Shown here in pieces: positions 1-11,094 of a stretch of 64,000 bases of DNA (the first letter of the stretch is position 1; each line of letters opens with the position of its first letter). A program made the position numbers and the translations under genes. The notes beneath the pieces are model-generated. The model was not told the DNA's origin. It worked only from the letters and a program-made list of their open reading frames with translations, and did not search any database. The DNA is from Piper betle. Lineage: Eukaryota; Streptophyta; Magnoliopsida; Piperales; Piperaceae. The DNA is taken from NCBI GenBank assembly GCA_033002965.1, contig JAURVB010006275.1:81149-145148 (forward strand), given 5' to 3'.

Positions 1-2
1 AT

Positions 3-2225
3 CTCGCTTTTGACGTTCGGATGATGGCTTTCAGGTTCTTTGACCTTATCGTGGAGCGCTATCCCTCGTCCTTCTTCCTGTACGCAGAACAGGTTCTTCA
101 CCATTACCACGACATTCTCCGGAATGTGCAGGTCTATTTCAATGACAAGGGTAAGTTGGAGGTTGCTTTAACTGGTCTCGTTCGATGCCTGTCATTGCTT
201 GCTTCGGGACCAAGGAGCAGCTGTATGGCTCCCGTGGAAGAGCCGGTTACGTTGCATGCTTTTGACTGTGATCCTCCTCCGATGGAGAATCCTGGCGACA
301 CCCGCGTTCTTCCGGGGAGAGTTGAGAGCCTAATTCCAACCCTGATCAGCTGTTTTCAGGAAACCGCATCTTCAGTGCGAGCGATGAACAATGTGGAGGA
401 TAATTTGTATAGTTGCATGCTTAAGACTCTTGAGAGCTTGAAGTTCGCAGTCAAGGCTTATGCTGGCAGAAGAGGTGAGCTTTCGGGGAGTTCCCGATCT
501 TTTCCATTTCCAATTGAAGGTGCGAATGCCTCGATGAAGTGCCAGAAATCCCTGCCTTATCTCTTGATGAAATTATTTGAGATGTTTCCTCTTGGGCACT
601 TCTCTAAGTCCCTATCTAAACTGTCCCAAAAGGAAGAACTTAGGTATGTTGCTTTAAATGTTGAAATCACGGAAGTCTATCTTTACTTTGATGAGCTGTT
701 CGGAGATCCTCTGGCTTTTATAGATAATAGGTTTCTTATCTATGTTCGAGAATATTTGTCTAACAAGGTATTTGATAGTGCGAAAGTAGACAATGAAGTG
801 AGGGAAAAGATTGCTTCTCTGCTTCTCTCTGTCCCTAAGGTCGTCATGAAAGTTGACAGTGAAAGCCGACGTGGCCTTTTGCTGTCCTTCACAGACGCAT
901 TTCAGCGTATCAAAGTTGAAACGAAGCTGATTTTGAAATTCCTATTTGTCATGGAAGCAATGCTAGTTCCTGTTGAAAGGCAGGAACTGTGGTTGTTTGA
1001 GAAATTTAGAGGTGAACTCTACGAGTTTCAGATTATTTGGACACAAAAGCTGTGCGAGCTGCTATTGAATCTGGGAAATGAGCATCCTTCTGTTTTAAAA
1101 GCGGTTTTGCATCTTTTGCTGCGCCTGGGCCAAAGTAGCCCAGGCAATTTCCTACTGTCTGATGACTCTGTGCAGAAGAGTTTCTGCTTGTTCTATAATA
1201 GTAATGGAGATGACGATACATGTTCCAGCACTTTTTTGAAGCTTCCTAGAGATTGCCAAGAGCTAGCCATCTGTTGCCTCTATTATTTCTCAAATTTGGA
1301 TTGTACCTTGTTAAGGTCTTTGGTTGCTTGCTGTCTGTATAAAGATCTGGACTTGCACATTTTATGTCGAATCGTAGAGGTTGTTCATTCAACTTTCAGA
1401 GCTGGTCGTGTGCATATGGAAGATCATGTCAGTTTCTTGATCACTATGCTCATTAAGTTCAGAGTTCTACCTGAAAGTAATCATCTCCTCAAGGATGAGT
1501 ACTCTATCATATCAAATCGTTCAAACTACAATGCTCTCACGAACATGGTCTGCTCTCTCCTCTCTGAGATTGGTGATTGTTTGCTTGTTCTGAAGATGGT
1601 GCACAAAATTGTCTTCCATTCCACATGCCCTTGGTCACAATTGGACAATGCTCGAGGGATTCTTAAAATGTTTGTTGTATTGGATCCAAGTCCCACAGAA
1701 CCCTCTGAGGAGATTCTCAGTGCGCTTAGCCACTATATGTGGAGCTACTTGATTCATGCTGCTTCTTTTGTGCCAGAGAATAATATGGAACCTAAATTTT
1801 CAAAGCTTATGCGCATCTTTTATTTTTATTTCCAGCCTGCTCTTATTCTTCTTAGAAGATGGAAGAAACTTTTGGGTCTGCTACTAGATGTTATGGAGTC
1901 CTCTATCAAAGAATTTGTTTCATTCCCAGCATGTGACAGTGGGGAAGAATCTTTCACTGAGCAGTTAAATCGAATTGAGGGAATGATCTCCATAATAAGG
2001 TTCTTGCATGAGGATAGCAAAATTGTTAAAAGTCTTCCTATTTTTAGAGCAGTGATCAATGATTTTTTACAGACTGCAAAGGATTTATTGTCCAGGAAAG
2101 ATTTTTACACGGATTTATTCAAGTCCCTCAAAATAAAGAACTCCTTGGATCATCTGATAACTCAAACAGGTGGAGTGCATTTCTGGAACGCCAATGATTT
2201 TGTCAAAATCTCGAATGTTTCATGA
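3..2225 (+). CDS. TEX10/IPI1-like ARM-repeat protein, 3' part
   Basis: An open frame enters from the left edge; the first in-frame Met codons are at 21 and 24, but the frame is open before them with no splice acceptor, so the true start is probably upstream. About 740 residues are visible. The first ~60 residues (MAFRFFDLIVERYP, then a KLEVALTGLVRCLSLL helix) resemble the end of the IPI1/TEX10 N-terminal domain; the rest is leucine-rich and helical, as expected for ARM/HEAT solenoids. Known family role: TEX10/Ipi1 is part of the Rix1/PELP1 complex in 60S pre-ribosome maturation in the nucleolus; plants have ARM-superfamily homologues. The visible part is a single exon ending at TGA 2223-2225. 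The assignment comes from recalled domain patterns and is not verified by alignment. No frameshift is seen. Confidence 0.6.
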   Translation, partial: LAFDVRMMAFRFFDLIVERYPSSFFLYAEQVLHHYHDILRNVQVYFNDKGKLEVALTGLVRCLSLLASGPRSSCMAPVEEPVTLHAFDCDPPPMENPGDTRVLPGRVESLIPTLISCFQETASSVRAMNNVEDNLYSCMLKTLESLKFAVKAYAGRRGELSGSSRSFPFPIEGANASMKCQKSLPYLLMKLFEMFPLGHFSKSLSKLSQKEELRYVALNVEITEVYLYFDELFGDPLAFIDNRFLIYVREYLSNKVFDSAKVDNEVREKIASLLLSVPKVVMKVDSESRRGLLLSFTDAFQRIKVETKLILKFLFVMEAMLVPVERQELWLFEKFRGELYEFQIIWTQKLCELLLNLGNEHPSVLKAVLHLLLRLGQSSPGNFLLSDDSVQKSFCLFYNSNGDDDTCSSTFLKLPRDCQELAICCLYYFSNLDCTLLRSLVACCLYKDLDLHILCRIVEVVHSTFRAGRVHMEDHVSFLITMLIKFRVLPESNHLLKDEYSIISNRSNYNALTNMVCSLLSEIGDCLLVLKMVHKIVFHSTCPWSQLDNARGILKMFVVLDPSPTEPSEEILSALSHYMWSYLIHAASFVPENNMEPKFSKLMRIFYFYFQPALILLRRWKKLLGLLLDVMESSIKEFVSFPACDSGEESFTEQLNRIEGMISIIRFLHEDSKIVKSLPIFRAVINDFLQTAKDLLSRKDFYTDLFKSLKIKNSLDHLITQTGGVHFWNANDFVKISNVS

Positions 2226-3331
2226 TCTCCGAGTAAGCTGTTGAATAATTTATTGATCACTTTGTGTTGTGCGATGAGGTGAAAATTCCTGTTAAGTTAT
2301 GTGAACTCTTTGGACCAAATCTCTGTTCCCTCCTACCTACGATCATCAATCTCATGCTCTATTGAGCCATGAATCTTTCCTTGTAGCGTATCCTTCTACC
2401 AGAAGGTACCACCTCTCCCACTGACAAAATTTAATTTTCTTTTATGTTTGTTTCTCATGAAAAATGGAAGTTTCAATTTTTCCTTTAACTAGTTAGAATT
2501 GTCTTTCTCATAAGCCATAGTGGGTTGTTGGTTGATATTCATATACTAGTTTAATAGATTAAATACTCAAATTTATGCTCTGGATTCATGAACTTCATTG
2601 CAATGTGCTAAAGTTATTTGATGATTTTGATTTTCCTAGCCACACCATACGGACAAACTAATAAACGATCCCAGCCTAAAATCTACTACTTTCTGTGGAC
2701 TTTGTTGATGTCTTGTATCATGATTAGAGGGTGAGTGTGCAGATAAGTTTAAAATTATTTCTTGACTTCTATTACGACGAATAATATCAATGGTGTTGGT
2801 TTGTCCTATTGTTTCATTTTTAGCAAGCATGCAGATTGCAATGGTCTGCAATTATTTTAGTTATTATGTTTTTATCTATCTTTTCAATTTTATGATGTAT
2901 TATCAGTCTTTTTTCTTATCTTTTTCTTCCACCTGGTACTCAAAGGGTGTCAAAGGCATGATCACAACTAAAATCCATGCAATTACTAATGGCAAAATCT
3001 GATAACTTATCTTTTTCTTATGAATATTTTTTTGTTTGTCATTTATGTTTAGCTATTAATTTGAAGTAATGTCTATGTGATGTCATGTCCAAATATAGAG
3101 TAAGGTTTTATTTCATTTGTCAATTTGAATCCAAAATTAATTACTTTTTCAAGATTCTCCATATCAATTAATGCTTCGATTGGTGGTCAGAATGAGTTTT
3201 TGATCAATATTTTCATAAACCTCATGAATTTATATTGGTGAGAGAGCTAATTATGCAATGATTACTTTCAAACTAGACCATTGAATGTTCATGTTCACTT
3301 TTAAATTCTGATTTTCATCAAACTGATTTGT
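2226..3331. other. 3' flank, no gene seen
   Basis: AT-rich sequence after the TEX10-like stop codon. It probably holds the 3' UTR and intergenic DNA. Only short, unconvincing open frames occur. Confidence 0.5.
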
Positions 3332-3583
3332 TCAATTTTGGTTTGTAGGAATGGTTTGATAATGTGTCATGCAAGAGTCACAGAGCCAAGTCAAAAGTGG
3401 CATGAAACGCTTGAATACCCAGTCAGCAATTGTTTCTCTAATTTTAGATGATTGAGCACACCACCTATAATGGGCAGCAAACTCTCCCTGGCTGAGGCTG
3501 CGGAGTCGTGATTGATGTTGGAAAACCCCAACAAAAGCTCCTGTACTTATTGAAATGAAGCTCATGTTTACTCTAACACACAA
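3332..3583 (-). CDS. unrecognised exon-like ORF
   Basis: An 83-residue minus-strand frame with protein-like composition (for example LRSLSQGEFAAHYRWCAQSS followed by a Trp/Phe-rich helix FKRFMPLLTWLCDS). The composition is better balanced than the surrounding AT-rich DNA. I do not recognise the family. It could be one exon of a gene or a remnant; no neighbouring exons were identified. Confidence 0.25.
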   Translation of the reverse strand: MCVRVNMSFISISTGAFVGVFQHQSRLRSLSQGEFAAHYRWCAQSSKIRETIADWVFKRFMPLLTWLCDSCMTHYQTIPTNQN

Positions 3584-4110
3584 TTAAGCAATGATTATAC
3601 AACATTATTATTATTTTTTATAAAGCGTGCAAGTTATAAATCAGAGTGACTTATCTGGTAATTTATTTTCCTCGTTTTTTCCTTCACTAGTAATTCGATA
3701 ATATTTGTAGCAAGCTTGGTTTTGTTGTTCAGGAGAACTTCAGATGAGCAAACTCAGACAATCAGAGTCATTATTAGAGGAAATTACAAGCCATTGTCAG
3801 AGAAAATTATGATTAAAGAATGGCTTGTGATATACTATATACGATTTATTAATAGAAGTTTGAAGCTTGATGTTCACAATTCAAGAATGTTTTTAATAAT
3901 ACCATAACTACTTCCCGAGTCTTGGAAGAGATTTGTTTTTGTGTTTAAAAAAATTATACCAAATTTTAAATTTTTATGTTTTTTTTAAAATGTCGCCTGC
4001 CGAACAGCGGCCGGTGGCCAAACCTGGCCAGTGCGGCCTCGCCAGCCAGCCATGGCAAAGTGGTGGCCCGGGGCATATATATCAGTACTACCCGCCGTTG
4101 CCCATGCAGC
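3584..4110. other. intergenic, nothing recognised
   Basis: Mostly AT-rich; the last ~100 bases become GC-rich where they approach the bHLH remnant. No supported gene. Confidence 0.4.
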
Positions 4111-4335
4111 CTACTCACTGATCATGGGCAGCAGCAACCGAGCTAATGCAGTCATGGCGCCCACCTTCATCTCCAAGGTCCTTGTGTAGTCCGCCGCTTC
4201 CATCAACAGCCTTTGCAAACGGTACCTTCCTGCAACAGGCACCAGCCGTCCTAGAGGAGCATCCTTGAGCCCAGCGCCTGCAAAAGCCAACAGGACGGTC
4301 GGTGAACGAGCTTGATCTTCTCGAAGAGGAGCAGA
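4111..4335 (-). pseudogene. IBH1-like bHLH C-terminal remnant
   Basis: Read on the minus strand, an open frame of about 74 codons ends at TAG 4113-4111. It carries the signature of atypical plant bHLH proteins of the IBH1/PAR group: LGRLVPVAGRYRLQRLLMEA, then ADYTRTLEMKVGAMTALARL, corresponding to the 'LVPGG...EETADYILSLEMQV..M..L' helix-loop-helix in that family. Those proteins dimerise with other HLH factors and do not bind DNA themselves. The frame is interrupted upstream by TGA at 4338-4336 and no start or N-terminal half is evident, so I read it as a decayed fragment. The region is GC-rich against an AT-rich background, as expected for a former coding exon. Confidence 0.5.
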
Positions 4336-4966
4336 TCAGCCGCTATCTTTTTCTTCGTCATTTTTATTCCTTGGTCTAAGTGTGGGCTGGCTGGAGCTGG
4401 AACGAACGAAGAAGAGTATCACGGCATGGCTCCCCCAGTCCTGCCCTCGGCAGCAATGGCAAATACAAGGTCAGACGCAGGTCGAAGGGCCCGACTCTGT
4501 GAACACGGCGGGTACGATGAATGCCGGCGAAACAAAAAAGGTGGTTACTTAAGCTCGCGTTTTATGTGGGCTTCAGTTTAATGTTTTATCCAACGGCCAT
4601 AGTTATTGGCAAAAACTCAATACTTCTGCTATTCAACCAGCCTTGAGCATTGCAGTGCTGTAGGAGTAGCCCAGTGTTGCAAACTTTGACTCTGAACTGT
4701 TCATAACCCAAGTTTGAGACAGCAAGATTCCATTGGAAAATAAAGTCGTCGAACCACAGGACGTTAGCCTTATTAGATAACACATAATTAATTGTAAGAT
4801 CATTTGCCCGTAGTTACAAAAATTAGAATTATATTAGAAGGGAGTCATTGAATTAGTCTGATTTATAAAAAATCAGTCAAAATTGATTAGTTATTAATTA
4901 AAAAATATATTATTTTAATATTACGACGTGTATTATATTTTATAGTATTTTTTTAATGTACTTAAC

Positions 4967-5036
4967 AAAAAATCATCGCCCTTTGGCTCTAGGACTCTGA
5001 TCAAATTATTATTTGTATCAGCTATGAAAAACTTGC
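4967..5036 (-). pseudogene. SOQ1: SOQ1 exon: late NHL segment
   Basis: After a TTTTGCAG acceptor the minus strand reads GKFFIADTNNNLIRVLEP, matching the SOQ1 segment with VADTNNSLIR near the end of the NHL domain. A possible donor is GTTAAG. This is the most 3' exon recognised. Confidence 0.7.
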
Positions 5037-5244
5037 CTGCAAAACAATGAGGTCATATTTGTCACCTAAAACAAGAGAACCATTATTATAAAAAGTAAAA
5101 TATACAAATATATCAGTTGACTAACATAAAAAAAAGAGTTATAGAAATTAATTTGTACATATAGTTTATGAGAAACATTAAGTTCCTTCAACTCCAATAA
5201 ATCTAAACATTAAAAAAGAGAGGTCTTTGCATGTTTATATTACA

Positions 5245-5312
5245 ATACCAAAGAGCGGTTGCTTGTGGTTTCCCATCTAGGTCCAACCTCTCCAGTCCCA
5301 TCTGATGAACAG
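5245..5312 (-). pseudogene. SOQ1: SOQ1 exon remnant: GTGKAG..DGK segment
   Basis: The minus strand shows GTGEVG in one frame and DGKPQATAL one base out of frame, similar to the SOQ1 block GTGKAGFKDGK followed by an AQL segment. The frame change suggests decay. Confidence 0.4.
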
Positions 5313-6769
5313 GTCTCCTATTTAGACGGCTTATAAAATTTGGGCCCAATTAGTATTGGAGTCCCTCATCATATGATCAATGGGAGAAGACATGCAATTA
5401 TACGGGAAATCGTAAAGAAATAGACTTACTCTAAGAGGTACGAAAAATTCGAGTAAAATTATGAAAGACGATGAGTATTTAGTATTTGACTCTTTGTATT
5501 CAAGAGGTTAGTTATATCTCGTGTATAATGTTTTGTATCTATTATCTATAAATATGTAGTTGTACATGCATGATGAATGGAGTACAACTGAAGAGTGTAT
5601 TATTTGGTTATGTCTCGTGTATATACCTTATGCTTACCCTTTGGGGAAGTTTTATGTTGTGTTCTCCTTTAGGGGAGACTTGAATGGTTAGGTTATAGAT
5701 ATGGACATTCATGTGAGAACAGCATGTAAGAGCATTGGTGGTGCATGTGAGAGAGAAAGAGAAATTGTTCGTTGTGAGGTAAAAACATGATTATGGGTTC
5801 TTTAACAAAACTAATAGTGGTTAATTTCCGTTCTTTCACTACCTTTTCTTTTCTTTCTCTACCTTTTGTCTATGGTTTGTACTTAAGAATAATTTTACTC
5901 ATCTTATATATTTGGTCGTGATTTTTCTTTCATTGGAAAGTTTTTATCATCTATCTTTTATCCTTTATTGGTTTACCTTGTCAAAGCATAGAGTTTTAGG
6001 ATTTTACTTGTTAAAATCCTAACAATTAGAACCTAGAGGGACTGACTTCTAAGGTTCACAAAATTCTTCTTTTTACTTTATTACATTTTTTTCGTGATAA
6101 AGATGAAGCATGAATCTATAGTATTAGATCAATTCAAGAGTGGGCTATTTAGATGTCTTCTTTCCATCCCCTCAACAGGCCCAAATGACAACTGGCGCTC
6201 ATAAGCAAGGATCTCCCAAGACGTTCTCAACCAACCTCAGATAAATCAAAGCTCCTACATATCTTCCGTAAATGTAACCAGATTCTTACCCTCTTATTTT
6301 TTTTAATGAATTTTAAATCATCAAAAAAATTATAGTTCAACAATCCTGACGGCTCAGATAGCTGCAGAAAAAAAGTCACGTGTCAAGACCAAATGAATGC
6401 ACAAATATCTGATTTACGTTGTCCTGATGTCATTGAACTAACAGCCTGATGTCATTCAACTAACAGCTTCATAAGGATAACAAGAAAATACCAAAAGACA
6501 TGTTAATAAAATTGCAGACAATTTCTGCTTATTTTAATAACTAAATTAAATCAAAATAGAAAAAATTATCTATAAATAAGAAAAAAACAAAAAATTAATT
6601 TGTTTTAAACACAAATGCACTTAAGCATTTTCGTCTTTGAAGACAAAATTTACTGTCAATAACTTCATGTTTCATGTTTTGTTCATGATTCTCACTAAAA
6701 TTCGCCCTCCTTCATGATAAAAAATTAAAAGGTGACAGATAATAGAAGTAAGCCAAAGGGAATAAATAC
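5313..6769. other. repeat-like AT-rich stretch, no gene
   Basis: Lies between SOQ1 exon remnants. It contains short internal repetitions (for example 'gtatata' and 'tctcgtgtata' motifs around 5510-5640) but no open frame or recognised element. The SOQ1 exon expected here (a DSYNHK-type NHL repeat) was not found. Confidence 0.4.
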
Positions 6770-6880
6770 CCTAAACAAGTTTTCAGCCAAATTTGGGTCC
6801 CCTCCAGCAATCAATCTAGAACCTCCAGTTTTAAGGTCAAGTGATCTGATCGGACTGCTCTCACTATCAGTCCTGCGAGC
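6770..6880 (-). pseudogene. SOQ1: SOQ1 exon: NHL repeat (DSESS..)
   Basis: The minus strand reads TDSESSPIRSLDLKTGGSRL then IAGGDPNLAENLF, closely matching SOQ1 (ADSESSSIRALDLQTGGSRL). Acceptor CTCAG at 6882-6881 (an alternative lies 8 bases further in); donor GTATTT. Confidence 0.85.
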
Positions 6881-6951
6881 CTGAGAAAAAGAATATTCAG
6901 CTTTTTTTCTAGGGATAAAAAATTCAAGATTTAATGACACAACATATTTAC

Positions 6952-7005
6952 TTGGAAAGATATATATTCCTGATGGTTGGGCAAATGAAGTGCTGCCGGA
7001 GCTGC
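6952..7005 (-). pseudogene. SOQ1: SOQ1 short exon (TSFAQPSGI)
   Basis: The minus strand reads SSGSTSFAQPSGIYIFP between a TTGAG acceptor and a GTAAAT donor, as in the SOQ1 segment TTSFAQPSGISL. Confidence 0.7.
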
Positions 7006-7305
7006 CTCAATAAAATAAATTAGATGACTTCAGAATAGTTTGCAGGTTCCACTAGCGAGATATAGCACAATCTTGGACTATGTTTCTTAAACAATGTTTG
7101 ATGAAACAACAGTCAAAGTGGCAGTGCAGCCCCTTCCAGGTAACAGTTAGAAATTTAAACAACCAACTGCAGTTTATTTCATGGTTAATAGAAAAAAGCT
7201 TGCATAACAGTTGATCCCTTCAACATGGGTTACTAGTATTAAAACAAGAGTTTTTCATGCGGCGAACAACTAATTCCTATCAACTAATTTTTTATAAGTG
7301 AATTC

Positions 7306-7451
7306 AAGTTCCTTTCAAACCCATCTCCACTGAAAACTCGGGTGATACCATCTTTTACATTATGCAACCAAATTTGATGCTCCCCAACCAACACAAAGTA
7401 AACTAATTCATTAACAGAGTCAAAGCATACATCCCAAGGAGAATTTGGAAC
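7306..7451 (-). pseudogene. SOQ1: SOQ1 exon: NHL repeat (SPWDVCF)
   Basis: After a TTCCAG acceptor: VPNSPWDVCFDSVNELVYF then HQIWLHNVKDGITRVFSGDG and FERNLN, a near-colinear match to SOQ1. No GT donor follows the expected end (AACTTGAAT is followed by TCACTT), so the splice site appears lost. Confidence 0.85.
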
Positions 7452-7609
7452 CTGGAACAAAAGAATATTTACTTCAAAAAGAAGCAATTCAATTTAGAAC
7501 GTACAAGAAATTTTACAAAAATAATTTCGAGGTCTAGCTATGAAATGTGGAGGTGATCGCTACAAATAAAAAGGAAGCCAACTTCTGATCTTTATAATAT
7601 AGAACTTGC

Positions 7610-7703
7610 CTGATCCATTCCTTTTCCTCCCCCAGTGTAGTCAGAGCCTTTGGTGCCATTTCCAACAAGAGTACGTACCATCTCAGTCACACAGTCAATT
7701 TCC
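7610..7703 (-). pseudogene. SOQ1: SOQ1 exon: NHL repeat (GNGTKGSDY)
   Basis: Acceptor CTCCAG, then REIDCVTEMVRTLVGNGTKG and SDYTGGGKGMDQ, matching SOQ1. The donor is GCAAGT, a GC-AG type site rather than GT. Confidence 0.85.
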
Positions 7704-8180
7704 CTGGAGCAGTTCAAACAGAGAATAATAAGATCACTAAAACTAGAAGCTATATTTAGAAGGCAGCAATGCTCGATCAACTGATAGAACTTCAAGCTGA
7801 GAAATCAGTTCAATACCCTACCACCTCTGAGCTTATGGCTGAATGTGGAATTGTGACATCTGAGGAAAGGAAGAAGTAAACTACTTCTAAACCTCAAGCA
7901 ATATCCTTTGGTTAACCAGATGGTTTTGAGAATTGGTTTGAAAAGGTTCAATCTCAATATCTAAATCAACTTGCTCTTATCCAACAAAGGAAAACAAGAA
8001 TCTCCTTTAAGCAAGAAAGAAAACTAAGGAATTAGTTCCGACTTTAAAGAAAAATGCAAGTATGGAGATATTCTTCTCAAGAAATTACCCGGTGAACAAC
8101 AACGTTTGCTGCATAACTTGTATCAATCCCTTTCGCTTTAAGAAAAAGGTTCCAGTATCAAATATCTCCAAGCCATTTTC

Positions 8181-8779
8181 ATGCCTTTGGCAAAGAAAAG
8201 GTTCAAGTTTTATGTTATCGTTAAGGGATATAAAACAGGTCTGTTTAACTCATGGCCCGATGTTCTTGACTCGGTGTCCACTTTTCAAAATTCACTCTGG
8301 GCAGGCTATGATTCGCTCCATGATGCCATCGAGTTCGCAAGAAAGCAATTAGGTCCTAATTTCTTCATTAGCCCTTCAATAAAGAGTCAACCTCTTGATT
8401 TGATATTTTTTGCAACCCTGCCATTCTGTCAGAATTGTAAAAATATTTTCAAACAATTAACTCGTCTTCAGGCTATTCAAGAAAACCTTCTCAAAAAATT
8501 GCTTGAAGCTAATACCCAGATGTCTGTGCAACAAAGTTTCGAAAGAGATATTAAGACGGAAAATCAAAATCTCCGCACTTAGATTGACGCATTAAAGCCA
8601 AAATCATCTGAGAATGTGGTCTGTGATCAAATGGCTCACAGGTCCGAGACATCAAGTCTGTTTTTGGCTGTGGATTTGCCAAAAATTCAGAACGACAATA
8701 CCCAAAATATAAACGAATTTTCCTTTCAAATCCTGTCAATGCAAAGAGCACAACAAACTGTTAAGAAATCAAAGCTATA
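8181..8779 (+). pseudogene. viroplasmin-domain (RNase H1 N-terminal-like) ORF remnant
   Basis: A plus-strand frame, antisense to SOQ1, has one in-frame TAG at 8580-8582 and continues open to 8779. Residues ~5-55 (FKFYVIVKGYKTGLFNSW, then a Phe/Tyr/Ala-rich stretch ending HDAIEFARKQ) fit the caulimovirus viroplasmin / RNase H1 hybrid-binding fold: a Tyr/Phe-Val-x-x-x-G core, a G-x-x-x-x-W turn, then an alanine-bearing helix. A later segment contains CQNC and a Gln/Leu-rich coiled-coil-like helix. Such domains occur in Caulimoviridae, endogenous pararetroviruses and plant retroelements. Upstream sequence (about 7800-8180) has coding-like pieces broken by several stops, so the whole is decayed. 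Whether it is viral or retroelement-derived cannot be told from sequence alone. Confidence 0.5.
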
Positions 8780-8815
8780 GATATTCTAGTTATTAGTTCA
8801 AACATAAGTGATGGA

Positions 8816-9301
8816 TGTTGGATTTTTGGATGTATATATACAAGTATATAATTGTATATATGTTATTAATAAGGTTTGAGCCTAAATTAAATTGATCTAT
8901 TGAAGTTAAGGTTAATAGGTCATTAATAATTAAAATAAATATGCGGAGATACCGTATATTTAAAATGAGTATGGATAAATATGTGTAGATATCATTTTTG
9001 TAATCTCTAATTTATAATGAGTTAAATTGGAATTATGAAATATAAGGATTAATACGGTTATACAAATAAATACGGTTATGGTCCCCGAATTTGCACCGTT
9101 TTTCTTTTCTAGTATCTCATCATCAAGAAACTTTCACTTTGGAGAACCGGTGCTTTGGAAAATCAAAACCTTAAGAAGTCAAGAATCGTTTTACTATTAT
9201 GGATTTAGTTATTAAATTTTATTTTCTTGATGATTTAATCTGATTGATGATAGTTTTATCATGTGTATAATTTGGTTAAAAGTTGAAGTTTTTATTCAGC
9301 A
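8816..9301 (+). repeat. 5' LTR of copia-A1
   Basis: Begins TGTTGGATTTTTGG and ends TTATTCAGCA, followed three bases later by the primer-binding site. 486 bp against 512 bp for the partner LTR. Confidence 0.88.
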
Positions 9302-9303
9302 AG

Positions 9304-9316
9304 TGGTATCAGAGCC
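9304..9316 (+). other. primer-binding site of copia-A1
   Basis: TGGTATCAGAGCC, the usual plant copia priming site complementary to the 3' end of initiator methionine tRNA. Confidence 0.85.
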
Positions 9317-11094
9317 TCTTCATATTAAATCATTAGGATTAATTTGATTTGTGTTTATTTATTTATTTTTTAATGAGTCAATCATTTACTTTGGTATCTT
9401 GTTGAACAAAAGGGTGATATTGTTCGTTCATTGATCAAATAATTTCGATCTTTGGGAAGTATTCTTTTATTTATCACTTCTGTCTATGAAAATAAATTTA
9501 TATGGTCTTCAACCCATTGGGAATAACCCTAAATTTTGTACTATTAGTGGGTAAGGAAAATACAAGAAATTGTATGTGGGATATTTGTTCTCAAATCAAG
9601 GTATTTTTGGTAAAATATCAAATGAAGAAAATAAAGTTACAAAAGGTTATAATTTTAGAAATTTCCAAATAAAGATATTTTTATAACTTTTTTTAGTTTT
9701 ATGTTTGTGATTATTAAATTCAAATCATGGTTCATTTATTATTAATATTTTCGAATTTATTAATGACTTCAATGTGCTACAAAAGTAGCCTCTTTTGTAA
9801 AAATTAATTTATTTTAAAATATTAAGACAGTTGTGCGTATATGATTCATGTAAATATTAATCGGCCCAAAGGAAGATTAATATTTAATAGAATTATATAT
9901 TCATTTTTGGTAATAAATATGGGATAATTATTAAGCTTCTATGTAGATAATAAATCGGCCCAAAAGAAGGTTTATTATTTGACAGAATTTATTGTCTATA
10001 TATGATTATTGCACTGAAAGTACCACTTACAAATTAATATTTCTCTCCAAAGACTAAATATCTGTTGATGGGATTAACCATTGTTTGAATTATTAATCTT
10101 ATTATGGGCATGTTTTTTTATTCTATGGATTCAGTTAATAAATCTGCTTATATGATTTCTACCAACACCAATTCAGTTCCAATATTTAAAGATAGTTTTA
10201 AGGATTGGAGAGAGAGCATGATGATCATTATCGACTACATGGATCTTGACCTTTAAGGACTGAACAACCTGCTTCTCTTACGAACAAAAGTTCCATTGAG
10301 GAAAAACAAGACATTGAGAAATGGGAACGTTCAAATCGCGTGAGTCTTATGATCATGAAGCGTGGGATTCTGGAGACCTTCAGGGGCGATGTGTATAAGA
10401 AAAGGTTACTACAGCCAATGAGTTTCTTAGAGAAATTGAAAAACATTTTGTAAAAAAATGATAAAGCTGAAACAAGTACGTTTTTGTCAAACTTGATTTC
10501 AGTAAAGTTTAACGGCAAAACAAACATGAGACAGTACATCTTAGAGATATCAAAGATTGCTTCAAAACTAAAAGCACTATGGTTAGAGCTATCTGAAGAT
10601 TTGCTCGTGCATTTAGTTTTAATTCTTCTTCCGACACAATTCAGTTAATTTAAAGTTAGTTACAACCGTCAAAAGGACAAATGGACTATTAATGAGCTCA
10701 TTTCCTATGATGTATAAGAATAAGAAAGGTTGAAGCAAGAACAAGCTGTAAAAGTGCTCACTTGGCTAGTATCTATCAGGACAAAAATAAGAAAAGAAAG
10801 AGGACTAAGGAAGCTGTTAATAGTTCTCACAAGCAATAGCAAAAGAAAGAAAACCAGGCTTTTTGCTGTTTCTTTTGTGGTAAACTAGGACTTATGAAGA
10901 AGGAATGCACTAAGTATCATGTTTGGAGTGAAGAGAAAGGTCCATTTCTTAATTTTGTTTATTTTGAGGTTAATTTAGTTTCAGTACCAATACACACTTG
11001 GTGGCCAGAATTGGGTGCTACTACTCACATAAGTGTGTCAATGCAAGGTTGCCTAAGTTACTAAAAGCCAAATGATGTTGGAAGATTCATCTAT

